Below, in pieces: positions 20,077 to 30,825 of a stretch of DNA of 64,000 bases. Location: the NCBI RefSeq assembly GCF_024710765.1, contig NZ_JANJUE010000078.1:1-64000 (forward strand). Direction: 5' to 3'. The translations under genes and the position numbers were made by a program. The notes beneath the pieces were generated by a model. It did no database searches, was not told where the DNA came from, and saw only the letters and a program-made list of their open reading frames with translations. The stretch comes from Pseudoxanthomonas sp. GTDB taxonomy: Bacteria > Pseudomonadota > Gammaproteobacteria > Xanthomonadales > Xanthomonadaceae. Position 1 is the first letter of the stretch. Every line of letters starts with the position of its first letter.

Positions 20077-21474
20077 TCAGACCCAGCCGGTCAGGTAGAA
20101 CAGGGCGATGATGAAGAACACCGCCATCGTCTTGATCAGGGTGATGGCGAAGATGTCCTTGTAGGACTGGCGGTGGCTGAGGCCGGTCACCGCCAGCAGG
20201 GTGATGACCGCGCCGTTGTGCGGCAGCGTGTCCATGCCGCCGGAGGCCATCGACGCGACCCGGTGCAGCACGTCCATCGGGATGCCGGCGGCATTGGCGT
20301 TGGCGATGAAGCTGTCGGCCATCGCCGCCAGCGCGATGCTCATGCCGCCGGACGCCGAGCCGGTGATGCCGGCCAGCGCGGTCACCGATATGGCCTCGTT
20401 GACCAGCGGATTGGGAATGGACTGCAGGGCGTTGGCGACCACCAGGAAGCCGGGCAGGGCGGCGATGACCGCGCCGAAACCATATTCGGAGGCGGTGTTC
20501 ATCGAGGCCAGCAGCGCGCCGCCGATGGCACTCTTGGTGCCTTCGGCGAAACTGGCGAACACCGGCTTCCAGGCGAACAGCAGCACGCTCAGGATGCCGA
20601 CCAGCAGCGCGCCCTGCACGGCCCAGATCGCGGCCACCTTGGATACCTCTTGGACCACCGGCGCCGGATTGCCGATCACCGCCGGCACGAACGACTGGCT
20701 GTCGCCGTACCAGCCGGGAATCCAGCGGGTGAACAGGAAGTTGGCCACGCCCACCAGCAGCAGGGGCAGGATCGCAACCAGCGGATGCGCCAGGCGATCA
20801 CCGCGGAAGGGTTCGGGTTCGTTGCGCAGATCGCCGCCATAGCCTTCGCCCGCGCGCAGCGCCACCCGCCGCCGCCATTCCAGGTAGCTGATGCCCAGCG
20901 CCAGGATGAACACCGCGCCCAGCGTGCCGAGCACCGGCGCGGCCCAGGCGGTGGTGCCGAAGAACGAGGTGGGAATGATGTTCTGGATCTGCGGCGTCCC
21001 GGGCAGCGCGTCCATGGTGAAGGTGAAGGCGCCCAGCGCGATCGTGCCCGGCACCAGCCGCTTGGGGATGTCGCTCTGGCGGAACATCTCGGCGGCGAAC
21101 GGATAGACCGCGAACACCACCACGAACAGCGACACGCCGCCATAGGTCAGCAGCGCGCACACCAGCACGATCGACAGCATCGCCCGCTGGCGACCGACCA
21201 CGCGGATGGTTCCGGCGACAATCGCCTTGGAGAATCCCGAGATCTCGATCAGCTTGCCGAACACCGCGCCGAGCAGGAATACCGGGAAGTACAACTTGAG
21301 GAAGCCGACCATCTTGTCCATGAACAGGCCGGTGAACATCGGCGCCACCAGCGAGGGATCGGTCAGCAGGACCGCGCCCAGCGCCGCGACCGGCGCGAAC
21401 AGGATCACGCTGTAGCCGCGGTAGGCCACGAACATCAGGAAGCACAGCGCGGCCAGTACGATCAGAAAGGACAT
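20077..21474 (-). CDS. GntP-family permease, probably for 3-hydroxybutyrate
   Basis: This is a 465-residue inner-membrane carrier with about 12 hydrophobic segments. The start MSFLIVLAALCFLMFVAYRG at 21474 has GAGGAG upstream. Conserved GntP features include the segment ending MDALPGTPQIQNIIPTSFFG near residue 180 and MASGGMDTLPHNGAVITLLA near residue 410. GntP proteins carry gluconate, related sugar acids or D-3-hydroxybutyrate. The neighbourhood (hbdH, 3HB-oligomer hydrolase, PHB synthase) points to 3-hydroxybutyrate, by inference. It diverges from the TonB receptor gene across a 191-base gap that contains the GTAC-N4-GTACGATG box. Confidence 0.88.
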   Translation of the reverse strand: MSFLIVLAALCFLMFVAYRGYSVILFAPVAALGAVLLTDPSLVAPMFTGLFMDKMVGFLKLYFPVFLLGAVFGKLIEISGFSKAIVAGTIRVVGRQRAMLSIVLVCALLTYGGVSLFVVVFAVYPFAAEMFRQSDIPKRLVPGTIALGAFTFTMDALPGTPQIQNIIPTSFFGTTAWAAPVLGTLGAVFILALGISYLEWRRRVALRAGEGYGGDLRNEPEPFRGDRLAHPLVAILPLLLVGVANFLFTRWIPGWYGDSQSFVPAVIGNPAPVVQEVSKVAAIWAVQGALLVGILSVLLFAWKPVFASFAEGTKSAIGGALLASMNTASEYGFGAVIAALPGFLVVANALQSIPNPLVNEAISVTALAGITGSASGGMSIALAAMADSFIANANAAGIPMDVLHRVASMASGGMDTLPHNGAVITLLAVTGLSHRQSYKDIFAITLIKTMAVFFIIALFYLTGWV

Positions 21475-21564
21475 CCGTGGCTCCTCGGCGCCGGGGACTC
21501 GTGGGTTCGCCGGCAACCGCCGGCAGGTGGCGGGAGTATCGACACCCCCCCGCCGGCGGCCCAC

Positions 21565-21581
21565 TGTACGAAGGTACGATG
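21565..21581. promoter_or_regulatory. Candidate operator GTAC-N4-GTACGATG (permease/TonB receptor)
   Basis: GTAC (21566-21569), GAAG, then GTACGATG (21574-21581) lie in the divergent intergenic region. A TAGC-containing -10-like element (21603-21606) follows 21 bases later towards the receptor gene. The same box with nearly the same spacing lies at 30752-30767 before the oligomer hydrolase gene. Confidence 0.6.
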
Positions 21582-21665
21582 CCGGTCCGCCCGGTCCGCC
21601 TCTAGCCTTCTCCAGCATCGGCGACAACCGTCCGCCGCACGCATTCCCGGGAGGAGGGGAGATCC

Positions 21666-23885
<2,220 letters not shown>

Positions 23886-23914
23886 GGCGGATGGCGGCAG
23901 AACAGGGAACAACG

Positions 23915-23942
23915 GCGGCGGCAGGCGGAAGCCTGCCGCCGC
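23915..23942 (+). terminator. Hairpin after TonB receptor gene
   Basis: A perfect 12-bp GC-rich stem (23915-23926 with 23931-23942) closes a GGAA loop, 29 bases after the stop. There is no real T-run, so it could be an RNA-stabilising hairpin instead of an intrinsic terminator. Confidence 0.45.
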
Positions 23943-24066
23943 TGCGTTATGCTCGGCCGATGCCGTCGCCTCTTCCGCCACGCCGATTGTTTACCGGGGT
24001 CACCGGCGCCGTCGGCGCCGATCGTGCGCGGAACGGGAATGACGCGGTGATCCGGCGGGTCGCCGC

Positions 24067-27000
24067 ATGCTGAGCCTGTGGGTGGTGGCGCTGGCCGGAC
24101 TGGCCTGGCTGGCGCTGATGTTCGGCACCGCGCTGTACGGCGAGCGCCGGCCCACCGTGCTGGCCCGCCATTGGCAGCATATCTACGCGCTCTCGCTGGC
24201 GGTCCATTGCACCTCGTGGACCTTCTACGGCACGGTCACCCAGGCCGCCCGCTATGGCTGGCCGCTGCCGCCGACATTCCTGGGCGCCATCCTGTTCTAT
24301 GCGCTGGCGGTCGCGTTCCTGATGCGGCTGGTGCGGTTGGCGCGCGAGACCAACGCGACTTCGCTGGCGGATCTGATCGCGACCCGCCTGGGCCGCGACG
24401 CCTGGCTCGCCGGCACCGTCACCCTGGTCGCCGCGCTGGGCCTGATTCCCTACATCGCATTGCAGTTGAAGGCGGTGGCGATGAGTTTCGCCACCCTGAC
24501 CCAGGCGCCGGGCGAGGTGGCCCAGGCCCTGCCGTTCTGGCGCGACAGCGGCCTGTACGTGGCATTGGCGATGGCGCTGTTCGCGATGCTGTTCGGCACC
24601 CGCCGGGCGAGCGCGGCCGAACACAATCGCGGCCTGGTGCTGGCGATGGCGTTCGAATCCATCTTCAAGCTGGCAGCGATGCTGGCGCTGGGCGCATTCG
24701 TCTGGCTGGGCCTGCGCGACTGGCCTGAACTGCCGGCCGCGCCGTTGCCGCCGCAACCGTCCGGGGGCTTCGCGCCGTTCGTCCTGCTCGGTGCGCTGGC
24801 GATGTTCATCCTGCCGCACCAGTTCCACGTCGCCGTGGTCGAATGCCGCGACGAGCGCCATGTGCGCACCGCGCGCTGGCTGTTTCCGCTGTACCTGATC
24901 CTGATTGCCCTGCCGGGCCTGCCGCTGGCGCGCGCCGGCATGGCCCTGCTGGGCGGCGCGGTGCCGTCGGACATGTATGCGCTGGCGCTGCCGTTCTCGC
25001 AGGGACACGAAGGACTGGCGCTGTTCGCCTTCCTGGGCGGTTTGAGCGCGGCCACCGGCATGGTGGTGGTCAGTACGCTGACCCTCAGCCTGATGATCGG
25101 CAACCACTGGTTCGCGCCCGGCCTGCTGCGTGGCGCCTGGTCGCGGCGCGACGGCGGCGACCAGCGCGGCGCGTTGCTGGCGCTGCGCCGCACCGGCATC
25201 GCGGTGATCATGCTGCTGGCCTGGGCCTATGGCCGGCTGGTGACCGGCAGCGACGCGCTGGCCGATGTGGGCGCGGTGTCGTTTTCCGCACTGGCCACGC
25301 TGGCACCGGTGCTGGCGTTCGCGGTGTGGCGGCCACAGACGCCGCCGCGCGCGGCGATCGCGGGTGTGGTCGCCGGTTTCCTGGCCTGGGCCTGGGTACT
25401 GCTGGTACCGACCCTGCTGTCGGCGTCGGGCCGCACGCCGGACTGGCTGGGTAATGGTCCGTTCGGGCAGGTCTGGCTGTCGCCGCAGGGCATGTTCGGA
25501 TTGACCGGCTGGAGTCCACTGGGGCGCGCGGTGGGAGTGAGCCTGTTCGTCGGCACGATCGCCACCCTGCTGGCGATGGCCTGGCGGCGGGAAGCGCCGC
25601 ACCAGCGCCAGCGCAACCTGGACCGGCAGACCCTGGGCGAGGCCGGCCGGCGCTTCCTGCCGCGCGAGCGGGTCGAGGAACTGCTTGCCGAGGCACCACG
25701 CAGCGGTCCCGTGCCGGCGGCGATGGAGGGGCGGCTGGAACGCGAGCTCTCGGCGGTGCTGGGTTCGGCGTCGGCGCGCCTGTTGCTGGATGCGGCGCGC
25801 CGCGAGAGCCGGGACCTGGACACGGTCGCGGCAATCGTCGGCGAAGCCTCGCAGGATCTGCGCTTCAACCAGCAGGTGCTGGAGGCCGCGCTGCACAACA
25901 TGAGCCAGGGCATCAGCGTGGTCGATCGCGAACAGCGGCTGGTGGCCTGGAACCGGCGCTATGAACAGATGTTCGGCTTTCCACCGGAATTGCTGCAGGT
26001 GGGCCGGCCGATCATCGATCTCACCCGCTGGGCATTGCTGCGCATGCCGCATCGCGGCCATGACGAACGCGCGCTGCAGCGGCGCATCGCCTTCATGCGC
26101 GCGGGCACGCCGCACCTGACCGAGCGGGTGTTTCCCGACGGCTGCATCGTGGAGATCCGTGGCAATCCGATGCCGGGCGGCGGCTTCGTCGCCACCTACA
26201 CCGACGTCACCGCCTCCCGTCACGCGGAGCGCGATCTCAAGCGCGCCAACGAGACCCTGGAACAGCGCGTCGCCGAACGCACCGCGTTGCTGGAGACCGC
26301 CAAGCGCGAGGCCGAGCACGCCAACGACGCCAAGAGCCGCTTCCTCACCGCGATCGGCCACGACCTGTTGCAGCCGTTGCATGCGGCGCACCTGTTCACC
26401 GACGCGCTCGCGCAGCAACTGCCGGAGGGCGGTGCGCGCCACTCCGCGCGGCAGATCCGGGGGGCGCTGGATTCCACCACGGATCTGCTGACCGGCCTGC
26501 TCGACATGTCGCGACTGGAAGCGGGCGGGCTGGTGCCCGAGCCGCGTGATTTCCCGCTTGCGGAAGTGCTGGAGCCGCTGGCGTCGGAGTTCGGCGTGTT
26601 GGCTGCCGAACGCGGCCTGCGCTTCCGCTATCGTCCCACGCGCGCCTGGGTGCACAGTGATCCGCAACTGCTGCGCCGGGTCCTGCAGAATTTCCTCGCC
26701 ACCGCCATCCGCTACACCGTGCGCGGCGGGGTGCTGTTGGGCGTGCGCCGCGGCGCTTCGGGACGATTGCGGATCGAGGTGCTGGACACCGGCCCGGGGA
26801 TTCCGGCGCCGGAACGCCGATTGATCTTCGAAGAGTTCCGGCGTGGCGAGGAAGCGGCCGGGCAGGGCCTGGGCCTCGGCCTTTCGATCGCCGATCGCAT
26901 CGCGGCGTTGCTGGAGGCGCCGCTGGATCTGCGCAGTCGCGACGGTTCGGGCTCGACCTTCTCCGTCGAACTGGCGCGGGTGACGACGTCGGCCGCGACG

Positions 27001-27423
27001 CGTCCTTCCATCGATTACCCGCGCACGGGCCTGGCCGGCCTGCGCATCCTGGCGGTGGACAACGATCCGGCCGCGCTGGATGCGCTGCGCCAGACCCTGG
27101 CCGGATGGGGATGCGAGGTCGCCTTCGCCGCCGACGGCGCGGGCGCGGAGCGGCAGCTGGCCCGGGATCCGGCCGATGCCTGGTTGTTCGATTTCCATCT
27201 GGATGCGGGCGATACCGGCGTCGCCCTGTGGCAACGCCTGTCGGCAAGGTACGGCGCCCGTCCCTGCCTGATCCTGTCGGCGGATCAGACCGACGCGGTG
27301 CGCCGGGCCGTGCGCGAGGCGGATCTGCCGCTGCTGGCCAAACCGGTGCGCCCGCTGGCGCTGAAGTCGGTCCTGGATCGCCTGCTTGCGGCGCGCACGG
27401 GGCGGATGGCGACGACGCCGTGA
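24067..27423 (+). CDS. Hybrid sensor histidine kinase with SSS transporter-like sensor domain (CrbS-like)
   Basis: The protein has 1118 residues. Residues ~1-520 form about 13 membrane segments of the sodium/solute symporter type (HCTSWTFYGTVTQAA, FILPHQFHVAVVE). Then come a PAS domain (~605-720, ALHNMSQGISVVDREQRL), a HisKA domain with phospho-accepting H765 in GHDLLQPLHAA, an HATPase domain (DTGPGIPAPERR, ~907) and a C-terminal receiver (~990-1110, phospho-acceptor D1042 in LFDFHLD). The architecture matches CrbS-type kinases, which control acetate/short-chain metabolism with a LuxR-type partner. Such a partner is encoded at 29142-29807, so sensing of 3HB or a related acid is inferred. Confidence 0.9.
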   Translation: MLSLWVVALAGLAWLALMFGTALYGERRPTVLARHWQHIYALSLAVHCTSWTFYGTVTQAARYGWPLPPTFLGAILFYALAVAFLMRLVRLARETNATSLADLIATRLGRDAWLAGTVTLVAALGLIPYIALQLKAVAMSFATLTQAPGEVAQALPFWRDSGLYVALAMALFAMLFGTRRASAAEHNRGLVLAMAFESIFKLAAMLALGAFVWLGLRDWPELPAAPLPPQPSGGFAPFVLLGALAMFILPHQFHVAVVECRDERHVRTARWLFPLYLILIALPGLPLARAGMALLGGAVPSDMYALALPFSQGHEGLALFAFLGGLSAATGMVVVSTLTLSLMIGNHWFAPGLLRGAWSRRDGGDQRGALLALRRTGIAVIMLLAWAYGRLVTGSDALADVGAVSFSALATLAPVLAFAVWRPQTPPRAAIAGVVAGFLAWAWVLLVPTLLSASGRTPDWLGNGPFGQVWLSPQGMFGLTGWSPLGRAVGVSLFVGTIATLLAMAWRREAPHQRQRNLDRQTLGEAGRRFLPRERVEELLAEAPRSGPVPAAMEGRLERELSAVLGSASARLLLDAARRESRDLDTVAAIVGEASQDLRFNQQVLEAALHNMSQGISVVDREQRLVAWNRRYEQMFGFPPELLQVGRPIIDLTRWALLRMPHRGHDERALQRRIAFMRAGTPHLTERVFPDGCIVEIRGNPMPGGGFVATYTDVTASRHAERDLKRANETLEQRVAERTALLETAKREAEHANDAKSRFLTAIGHDLLQPLHAAHLFTDALAQQLPEGGARHSARQIRGALDSTTDLLTGLLDMSRLEAGGLVPEPRDFPLAEVLEPLASEFGVLAAERGLRFRYRPTRAWVHSDPQLLRRVLQNFLATAIRYTVRGGVLLGVRRGASGRLRIEVLDTGPGIPAPERRLIFEEFRRGEEAAGQGLGLGLSIADRIAALLEAPLDLRSRDGSGSTFSVELARVTTSAATRPSIDYPRTGLAGLRILAVDNDPAALDALRQTLAGWGCEVAFAADGAGAERQLARDPADAWLFDFHLDAGDTGVALWQRLSARYGARPCLILSADQTDAVRRAVREADLPLLAKPVRPLALKSVLDRLLAARTGRMATTP

Positions 27424-27489
27424 GGGGGCATGCGGGGCTCGGCACGACGCGCGCGGCTAGAATGACGGTTTCCCCCCGACCGTCCCGCC

Positions 27490-27978
27490 ATGCCCTATAC
27501 CCCCATCGTTGCCACGCTCGGCTATGTCCTGTCACCGGATCGGTCGCAGGTGCTGCTGATCCATCGCAACGCGCGGCCCGATGACCAGCACCTGGGCAAG
27601 TACAACGGCCTGGGCGGGAAAGTCGAGGCGGACGAGGACGTCGTGGCGGGAATGCGTCGCGAGATCCGCGAGGAGGCCGGCATCGACTGCGACGAGATGC
27701 TGCTGCGCGGCACCATCAGCTGGCCCGGGTTCGGCAAGCAGGGCGAGGACTGGCTCGGCTTCGTATTCCTGATCACCGCGTACACCGGCACCCCGTATGA
27801 TCGCAATCCCGAAGGCGCGCTGGAATGGGTACCAGTGGAGCGCATCCTCGATCTGCCGCTCTGGGATGGCGACCGCCATTTCCTGCCGCTGGTGTTCGAT
27901 GCCGATCCGCGTGGGTTCCACGGCGTCATGCCGTATCGCGATGGACGCATGGTGTCCTGGCAGTATTCGCGCATCTGA
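27490..27978 (+). CDS. NUDIX hydrolase (MutT-like)
   Basis: The 162-residue protein hydrolyses nucleoside-diphosphate-linked compounds; the closest visible type is 8-oxo-dGTP diphosphatase. A complete Nudix box runs from residue ~43 (GGKVEADEDVVAGMRREI then REEAGI) and contains the metal-binding REXXEE core. A TAGAAT -10-like element (27458-27463) lies 27 bases before the ATG, so it may have its own promoter. Placement next to the kinase seems incidental. Confidence 0.9.
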   Translation: MPYTPIVATLGYVLSPDRSQVLLIHRNARPDDQHLGKYNGLGGKVEADEDVVAGMRREIREEAGIDCDEMLLRGTISWPGFGKQGEDWLGFVFLITAYTGTPYDRNPEGALEWVPVERILDLPLWDGDRHFLPLVFDADPRGFHGVMPYRDGRMVSWQYSRI

Positions 27979-28029
27979 GCGGGACCGGCCCGCGATGTCA
28001 TGCGCATTACGTGCGACGGCGCGCATGCA

Positions 28030-28133
28030 TTGTCCACACAGGATGTGGACCGATTCCGGAGAAACATGTGGATAAGCACCGGCATGCCTTGCGGTGCAAG
28101 GCTGTCAAGCGGGTTGGCGAAAAAATGACCATA
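28030..28133. repeat. Tandem repeat with DnaA-box-like core, unit 1
   Basis: The ~104-base unit contains TGTGGATAA (28067-28075), the exact reverse complement of the DnaA box consensus. It is repeated 136 bases later. Shared blocks are CATGTGGATAAGC, CTGTCAAG and TGGCGAAAAAATGACC. Confidence 0.7.
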
Positions 28134-28135
28134 CC

Positions 28136-28153
28136 GTTTCACGTCCGTGAAAC
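28136..28153. repeat. Perfect palindrome between repeat units
   Basis: GTTTCACG (28136-28143), TC, CGTGAAAC (28146-28153) forms a perfect 8-bp inverted repeat between the two DnaA-box units. It could be a protein site; no partner is evident. Confidence 0.5.
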
Positions 28154-28165
28154 TGAGGTTTCAGG

Positions 28166-28268
28166 TTTTCCACAAGCCGTGTGGATGATTCCCGGACAAA
28201 CATGTGGATAAGCCCGGCGGGCCCTTGTGCCATGGACCTGTCAAGATGGATGGCGAAAAAATGACCAG
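28166..28268. repeat. Tandem repeat with DnaA-box-like core, unit 2
   Basis: This unit contains TGTGGATAA (28203-28211), plus one-mismatch boxes TTTTCCACA (28166-28174) and TGTGGATGA (28180-28188). It aligns with unit 1 over most of its length. Confidence 0.7.
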
Positions 28269-28301
28269 CCGGAATCCCGCCGGCGCGGGCCTCCCTTGTC
28301 A

Positions 28302-28645
28302 ATGGATTCCGACCTTCGCCGGAATGACGATGGGGGTAAGCGGGCGCGCCCATCATTCCACCGATCGACCTGTCCCCGTCATTCCAGCGCAAGCTGGAAT
28401 CCGTGTCCGCGCGAAGGGCAGGGCATCCGCAACGGTTCGTCTTCCCGGAGAAATGGATTTCGGCTTTTGCCGAATGACGTTGGTTGGTATGCGGGCGCGC
28501 CCACCGTTCCGCCGATCGACCTGTCCCCGTCATTCCAGCGCAAGCTGGAATCCATGTCCGCGCGGAGGCAGTGCGCCCGCGACGGCTCACCTTCCCGGAA
28601 GAATGGATGCAGGCTGTCGCGAGAATGACGACGGGGCGGAAGCGA
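28302..28645. repeat. Tandem ~151-base repeats with CATTCCAGC/GCTGGAATC palindrome
   Basis: Two full units begin at 28302 and 28453, and a partial third begins at 28603. Each full unit has a 25-base palindromic core (28378-28402 and 28529-28553), with arms GTCATTCCAGC and GCTGGAATCC. Together with the DnaA-box repeats they fill the 691-base gap between the NUDIX and GNAT genes. No convincing gene lies here: frames read through the repeat give only low-complexity peptides. Confidence 0.8.
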
Positions 28646-28669
28646 ATCCCAACACCAAGCGGGGCAGGG

Positions 28670-29107
28670 CTAGGGATCCCGCCGGTAGACGTGCTGGCTC
28701 TTGGTCCGCGTGAAACCCAGGCGCTCATAGAACGGATGCGATTCCTCGCGTGCAACGTTGGAGCGCACCACTAGGCGCGGGCTGCCGTGCGAGCGCGCCC
28801 ACTCCGCGACCGCCGCGACCAGCGCCGAACCGATGCCGCCGCGATGGGCGCCACGATCCACCACCAGCCCGGTGATTTCAATGCTGTCGCCGGTTTCCAG
28901 CGACAGGCGCCGTTCCGCGGTGATCCAGCCCAGCAGGCGCGGCCCATCGGCGACCACCTGGATGAAGTGATCCACCTGCGGCAACAGTCGCTGCAACCGG
29001 CCCGCCATGGCGGATGCGTCGGCGGGATAGCCCAACTGCCCGGAAAGGCGCGCGATCTCGGCGGAATCGTCCAGCGTGGCGGCGCGTGGCGCGGGAACGG
29101 GATTCAT
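28670..29107 (-). CDS. GNAT family N-acetyltransferase
   Basis: This protein of about 145 residues has the acetyl-CoA-binding signature VDRGAHRGGIGSALVAAV (motif A, around residue 85) and the C-terminal HPFYERLGF motif. The substrate is unknown. ATG 29107 (MNPVPAPRAATLDD) is preferred because similarity begins there; an ATG at 29137 would start four bases after the response regulator stop and cannot be excluded. It is probably co-transcribed with that regulator. Confidence 0.85.
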   Translation of the reverse strand: MNPVPAPRAATLDDSAEIARLSGQLGYPADASAMAGRLQRLLPQVDHFIQVVADGPRLLGWITAERRLSLETGDSIEITGLVVDRGAHRGGIGSALVAAVAEWARSHGSPRLVVRSNVAREESHPFYERLGFTRTKSQHVYRRDP

Positions 29108-29141
29108 GCGGGGCATCCGGCGGCGGAATGCCGCCATCGTC

Positions 29142-29807
29142 TCACGCTTCGATCTGGCGGGCCGGATCGCTCAGTTCCAGTTCGCGCAGGATCACGCTGG
29201 CCTGGGTGCGGTTGCGGACGCCCAGACGGTCGAAGATCGCCGACAGATGCGCCTTGATGGTGCGTTCCTGCACGTCGAGGCGATCGGCAATCTGCTTGTT
29301 GAGCAGGCCTTCGGCGACCAGCGTCAACACCCTGAACTGCTGCGGTGACAGGCTGGCCAGGCGCGCGGCGAGCTCGGCGTCATGGCGGGACGACTGCGCG
29401 CGTGCGACCGAGGCCCGCAGGACCGGTGGCAACCATTGCTCGCAGGCCAGCACGCTGCGGATGGCATCGCGCAGGTCTTCCAGTCCCGCGCTCTTGGGCA
29501 GGTAGCCGGCGGCGCCATGATCCAGCGCGCGCCGGACCACGCGGGGATCGTCGTTGGCCGACACCACGATCACCGCCACCGCCGGGAACTGCGCGCGGAT
29601 CGCGGCCAGCCCGGCCAGCCCGTGATTTCCGGGCATGTGCAGATCCAGCAGCACCAGATCCACATCGTCGTGGGCTTCCAGCGCGGCGATCACGCCATCC
29701 AGCGATTCCGCTTCCAGCACCGACATCCGCGCCACCGCATCGGCCGCCGCGCCGCGCAGCGCGGCCCGGAACAGCGGATGGTCATCGGCGATCAGCAGGG
29801 TAGGCAT
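29142..29807 (-). CDS. LuxR/NarL-family response regulator (CrbR-like)
   Basis: The 221-residue regulator has an N-terminal receiver (acidic pocket D8-D9, phospho-acceptor D55 in LLDLHMPG, K105 in YLPKS) and a C-terminal LuxR helix-turn-helix (LSPQQFRVLTLVAEGLLNKQIADRL, ~152-176, shown as separate blocks: LSPQQFRVLTLVAEG and LLNKQIADRL). It is the only response regulator in the island and is therefore the likely partner of the SSS-hybrid kinase at 24067. It lies between a repeat element (upstream) and a GNAT gene. The GTAC-N4-GTACGATG boxes are its candidate targets. Confidence 0.92.
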   Translation of the reverse strand: MPTLLIADDHPLFRAALRGAAADAVARMSVLEAESLDGVIAALEAHDDVDLVLLDLHMPGNHGLAGLAAIRAQFPAVAVIVVSANDDPRVVRRALDHGAAGYLPKSAGLEDLRDAIRSVLACEQWLPPVLRASVARAQSSRHDAELAARLASLSPQQFRVLTLVAEGLLNKQIADRLDVQERTIKAHLSAIFDRLGVRNRTQASVILRELELSDPARQIEA

Positions 29808-29818
29808 GTGTTTGCCGG

Positions 29819-29931
29819 CAATCGGGAATGGAGAATCGGGAATCGCAAGAGCGTAGGGTCACGGGCGGGGAAACAAGGCGCGCAGGGCATTTTGCTCTTT
29901 CGATTCCCCATTCCCGATTCTCGATTCCCGG
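29819..29931. repeat. Inverted-repeat element built of GGGAATC-type heptamers (copy 2)
   Basis: The arms at 29819-29851 and 29895-29931 are near-perfect reverse complements made of GGGAATC-like heptamers, with about 43 bases between them. The spacing is the same as in the copy at 9727-9829. It fills the gap between hbdH and the response regulator. Confidence 0.75.
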
Positions 29932-29934
29932 CTC

Positions 29935-30699
29935 TCACTGCACCGTCCAACCACCGTCCACGACCAGGGTCTGGCCGGTCATGTTGCGGGCGGCGGGCGA
30001 ACACAGGAACGCGGTGATGCCGGCCAACTCGTCCATTTCGATGAACACGCCCTTGGGCATCGGCTTGAGCATGATCTGGCTGACCACTTCCGCTTCCGGA
30101 ATCCCGCGGGTGCGCGCTTGATCCGCGATCTGCTTGTCCACCAGCGGGGTCTTCACGTAGCTGGGGCAGACCGTGTTGATGGTGATGTCGGTGTCGGCGG
30201 TTTCCAGCGCGACGACCTTGGAAAACCCCACCAGGCCGTGCTTGGCGGCGACATAGGCGCTCTTGTACGGACTGGCGACCAGCGCGTGGATGCTGCCGAT
30301 GTTGACGATCCGGCCGAACCCGCGCTGGCGCATGCCAGGCAGGACCGCGCGGGTCAGCCGCGCCACGCCCACCAGCATCACCTGGATCAGGAAATCCCAC
30401 TTGCCCAGCGGGAATTCCTCCAGCGGCGACACATGCTGCAGGCCCGCGTTGTTGACCAGTACGTCGACCGGGCGCGAGATCGCCGCCAGCGCGGAGGCGA
30501 CGCTTTCGTCGGAGGTCACGTCCAGCGCCACGGCCTCGGCCGAACCGCCGGTGGCCCGGATGCCGGCGGCCACGTTCTCGGCGGCGGCCGGGTCCAGATC
30601 GCTGACGATGAGATGGTGGCCGGCTTCGGCCAGGCGGGTGGTGACGCCGGCGCCGATGCCGCTGGCCGCGCCGGTGACGAGAATCGAAAGGTTCTGCAT
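29935..30699 (-). CDS. hbdH: 3-hydroxybutyrate dehydrogenase
   Basis: The enzyme oxidises D-3-hydroxybutyrate to acetoacetate with NAD. It is a 254-residue classical SDR with GAASGIG (residues 10-16), catalytic S136, Y149 and K153 (YVAAK). It has all substrate-contact residues known in 3HB dehydrogenases: Q88, H138, K146 and Q190, in GLQHVSPLEEFP, SIHALVASPYK and YVKTPLVDKQ. This separates it from generic SDR reductases. It diverges from the 3HB-oligomer hydrolase gene across a short region with the shared operator box. Confidence 0.95.
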   Translation of the reverse strand: MQNLSILVTGAASGIGAGVTTRLAEAGHHLIVSDLDPAAAENVAAGIRATGGSAEAVALDVTSDESVASALAAISRPVDVLVNNAGLQHVSPLEEFPLGKWDFLIQVMLVGVARLTRAVLPGMRQRGFGRIVNIGSIHALVASPYKSAYVAAKHGLVGFSKVVALETADTDITINTVCPSYVKTPLVDKQIADQARTRGIPEAEVVSQIMLKPMPKGVFIEMDELAGITAFLCSPAARNMTGQTLVVDGGWTVQ

Positions 30700-30750
30700 G
30701 GGGGCGCCTCCTGAAAGTGCTAGGTTAGCAGCCGTTGCCTGCGCCCTCGT

Positions 30751-30767
30751 GGTACCAAAGTACGATG
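30751..30767. promoter_or_regulatory. Candidate operator GTAC-N4-GTACGATG (hbdH/oligomer hydrolase)
   Basis: GTAC (30752-30755), CAAA, then GTACGATG (30760-30767) lie between the divergent hbdH and hydrolase genes. A TTTAGCGT -10-like element follows: its TAGC begins 20 bases after the box. It matches the box at 21566-21581 at 14 of 16 positions. Confidence 0.6.
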
Positions 30768-30825
30768 ACGGCCGCCGCTTCCGCGTTTAGCGTGGTGGCC
30801 TCACCCGGACCCTGGATCCTTCCCG

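Noticed and set aside
23947..27234. A 1095-codon minus-strand frame opposite the histidine kinase
   Set aside because: The kinase has complete catalytic domains; the antisense product has none.
28030..28645. CRISPR-like array
   Set aside because: Units are over 100 bases long, only two or three times repeated, and there are no short spacers or cas genes.
28204..28713. Open frames (~130-170 codons) in the repeat region
   Set aside because: They read through the palindromic repeats (giving VIPAQAGI-type peptides) and have no family support.
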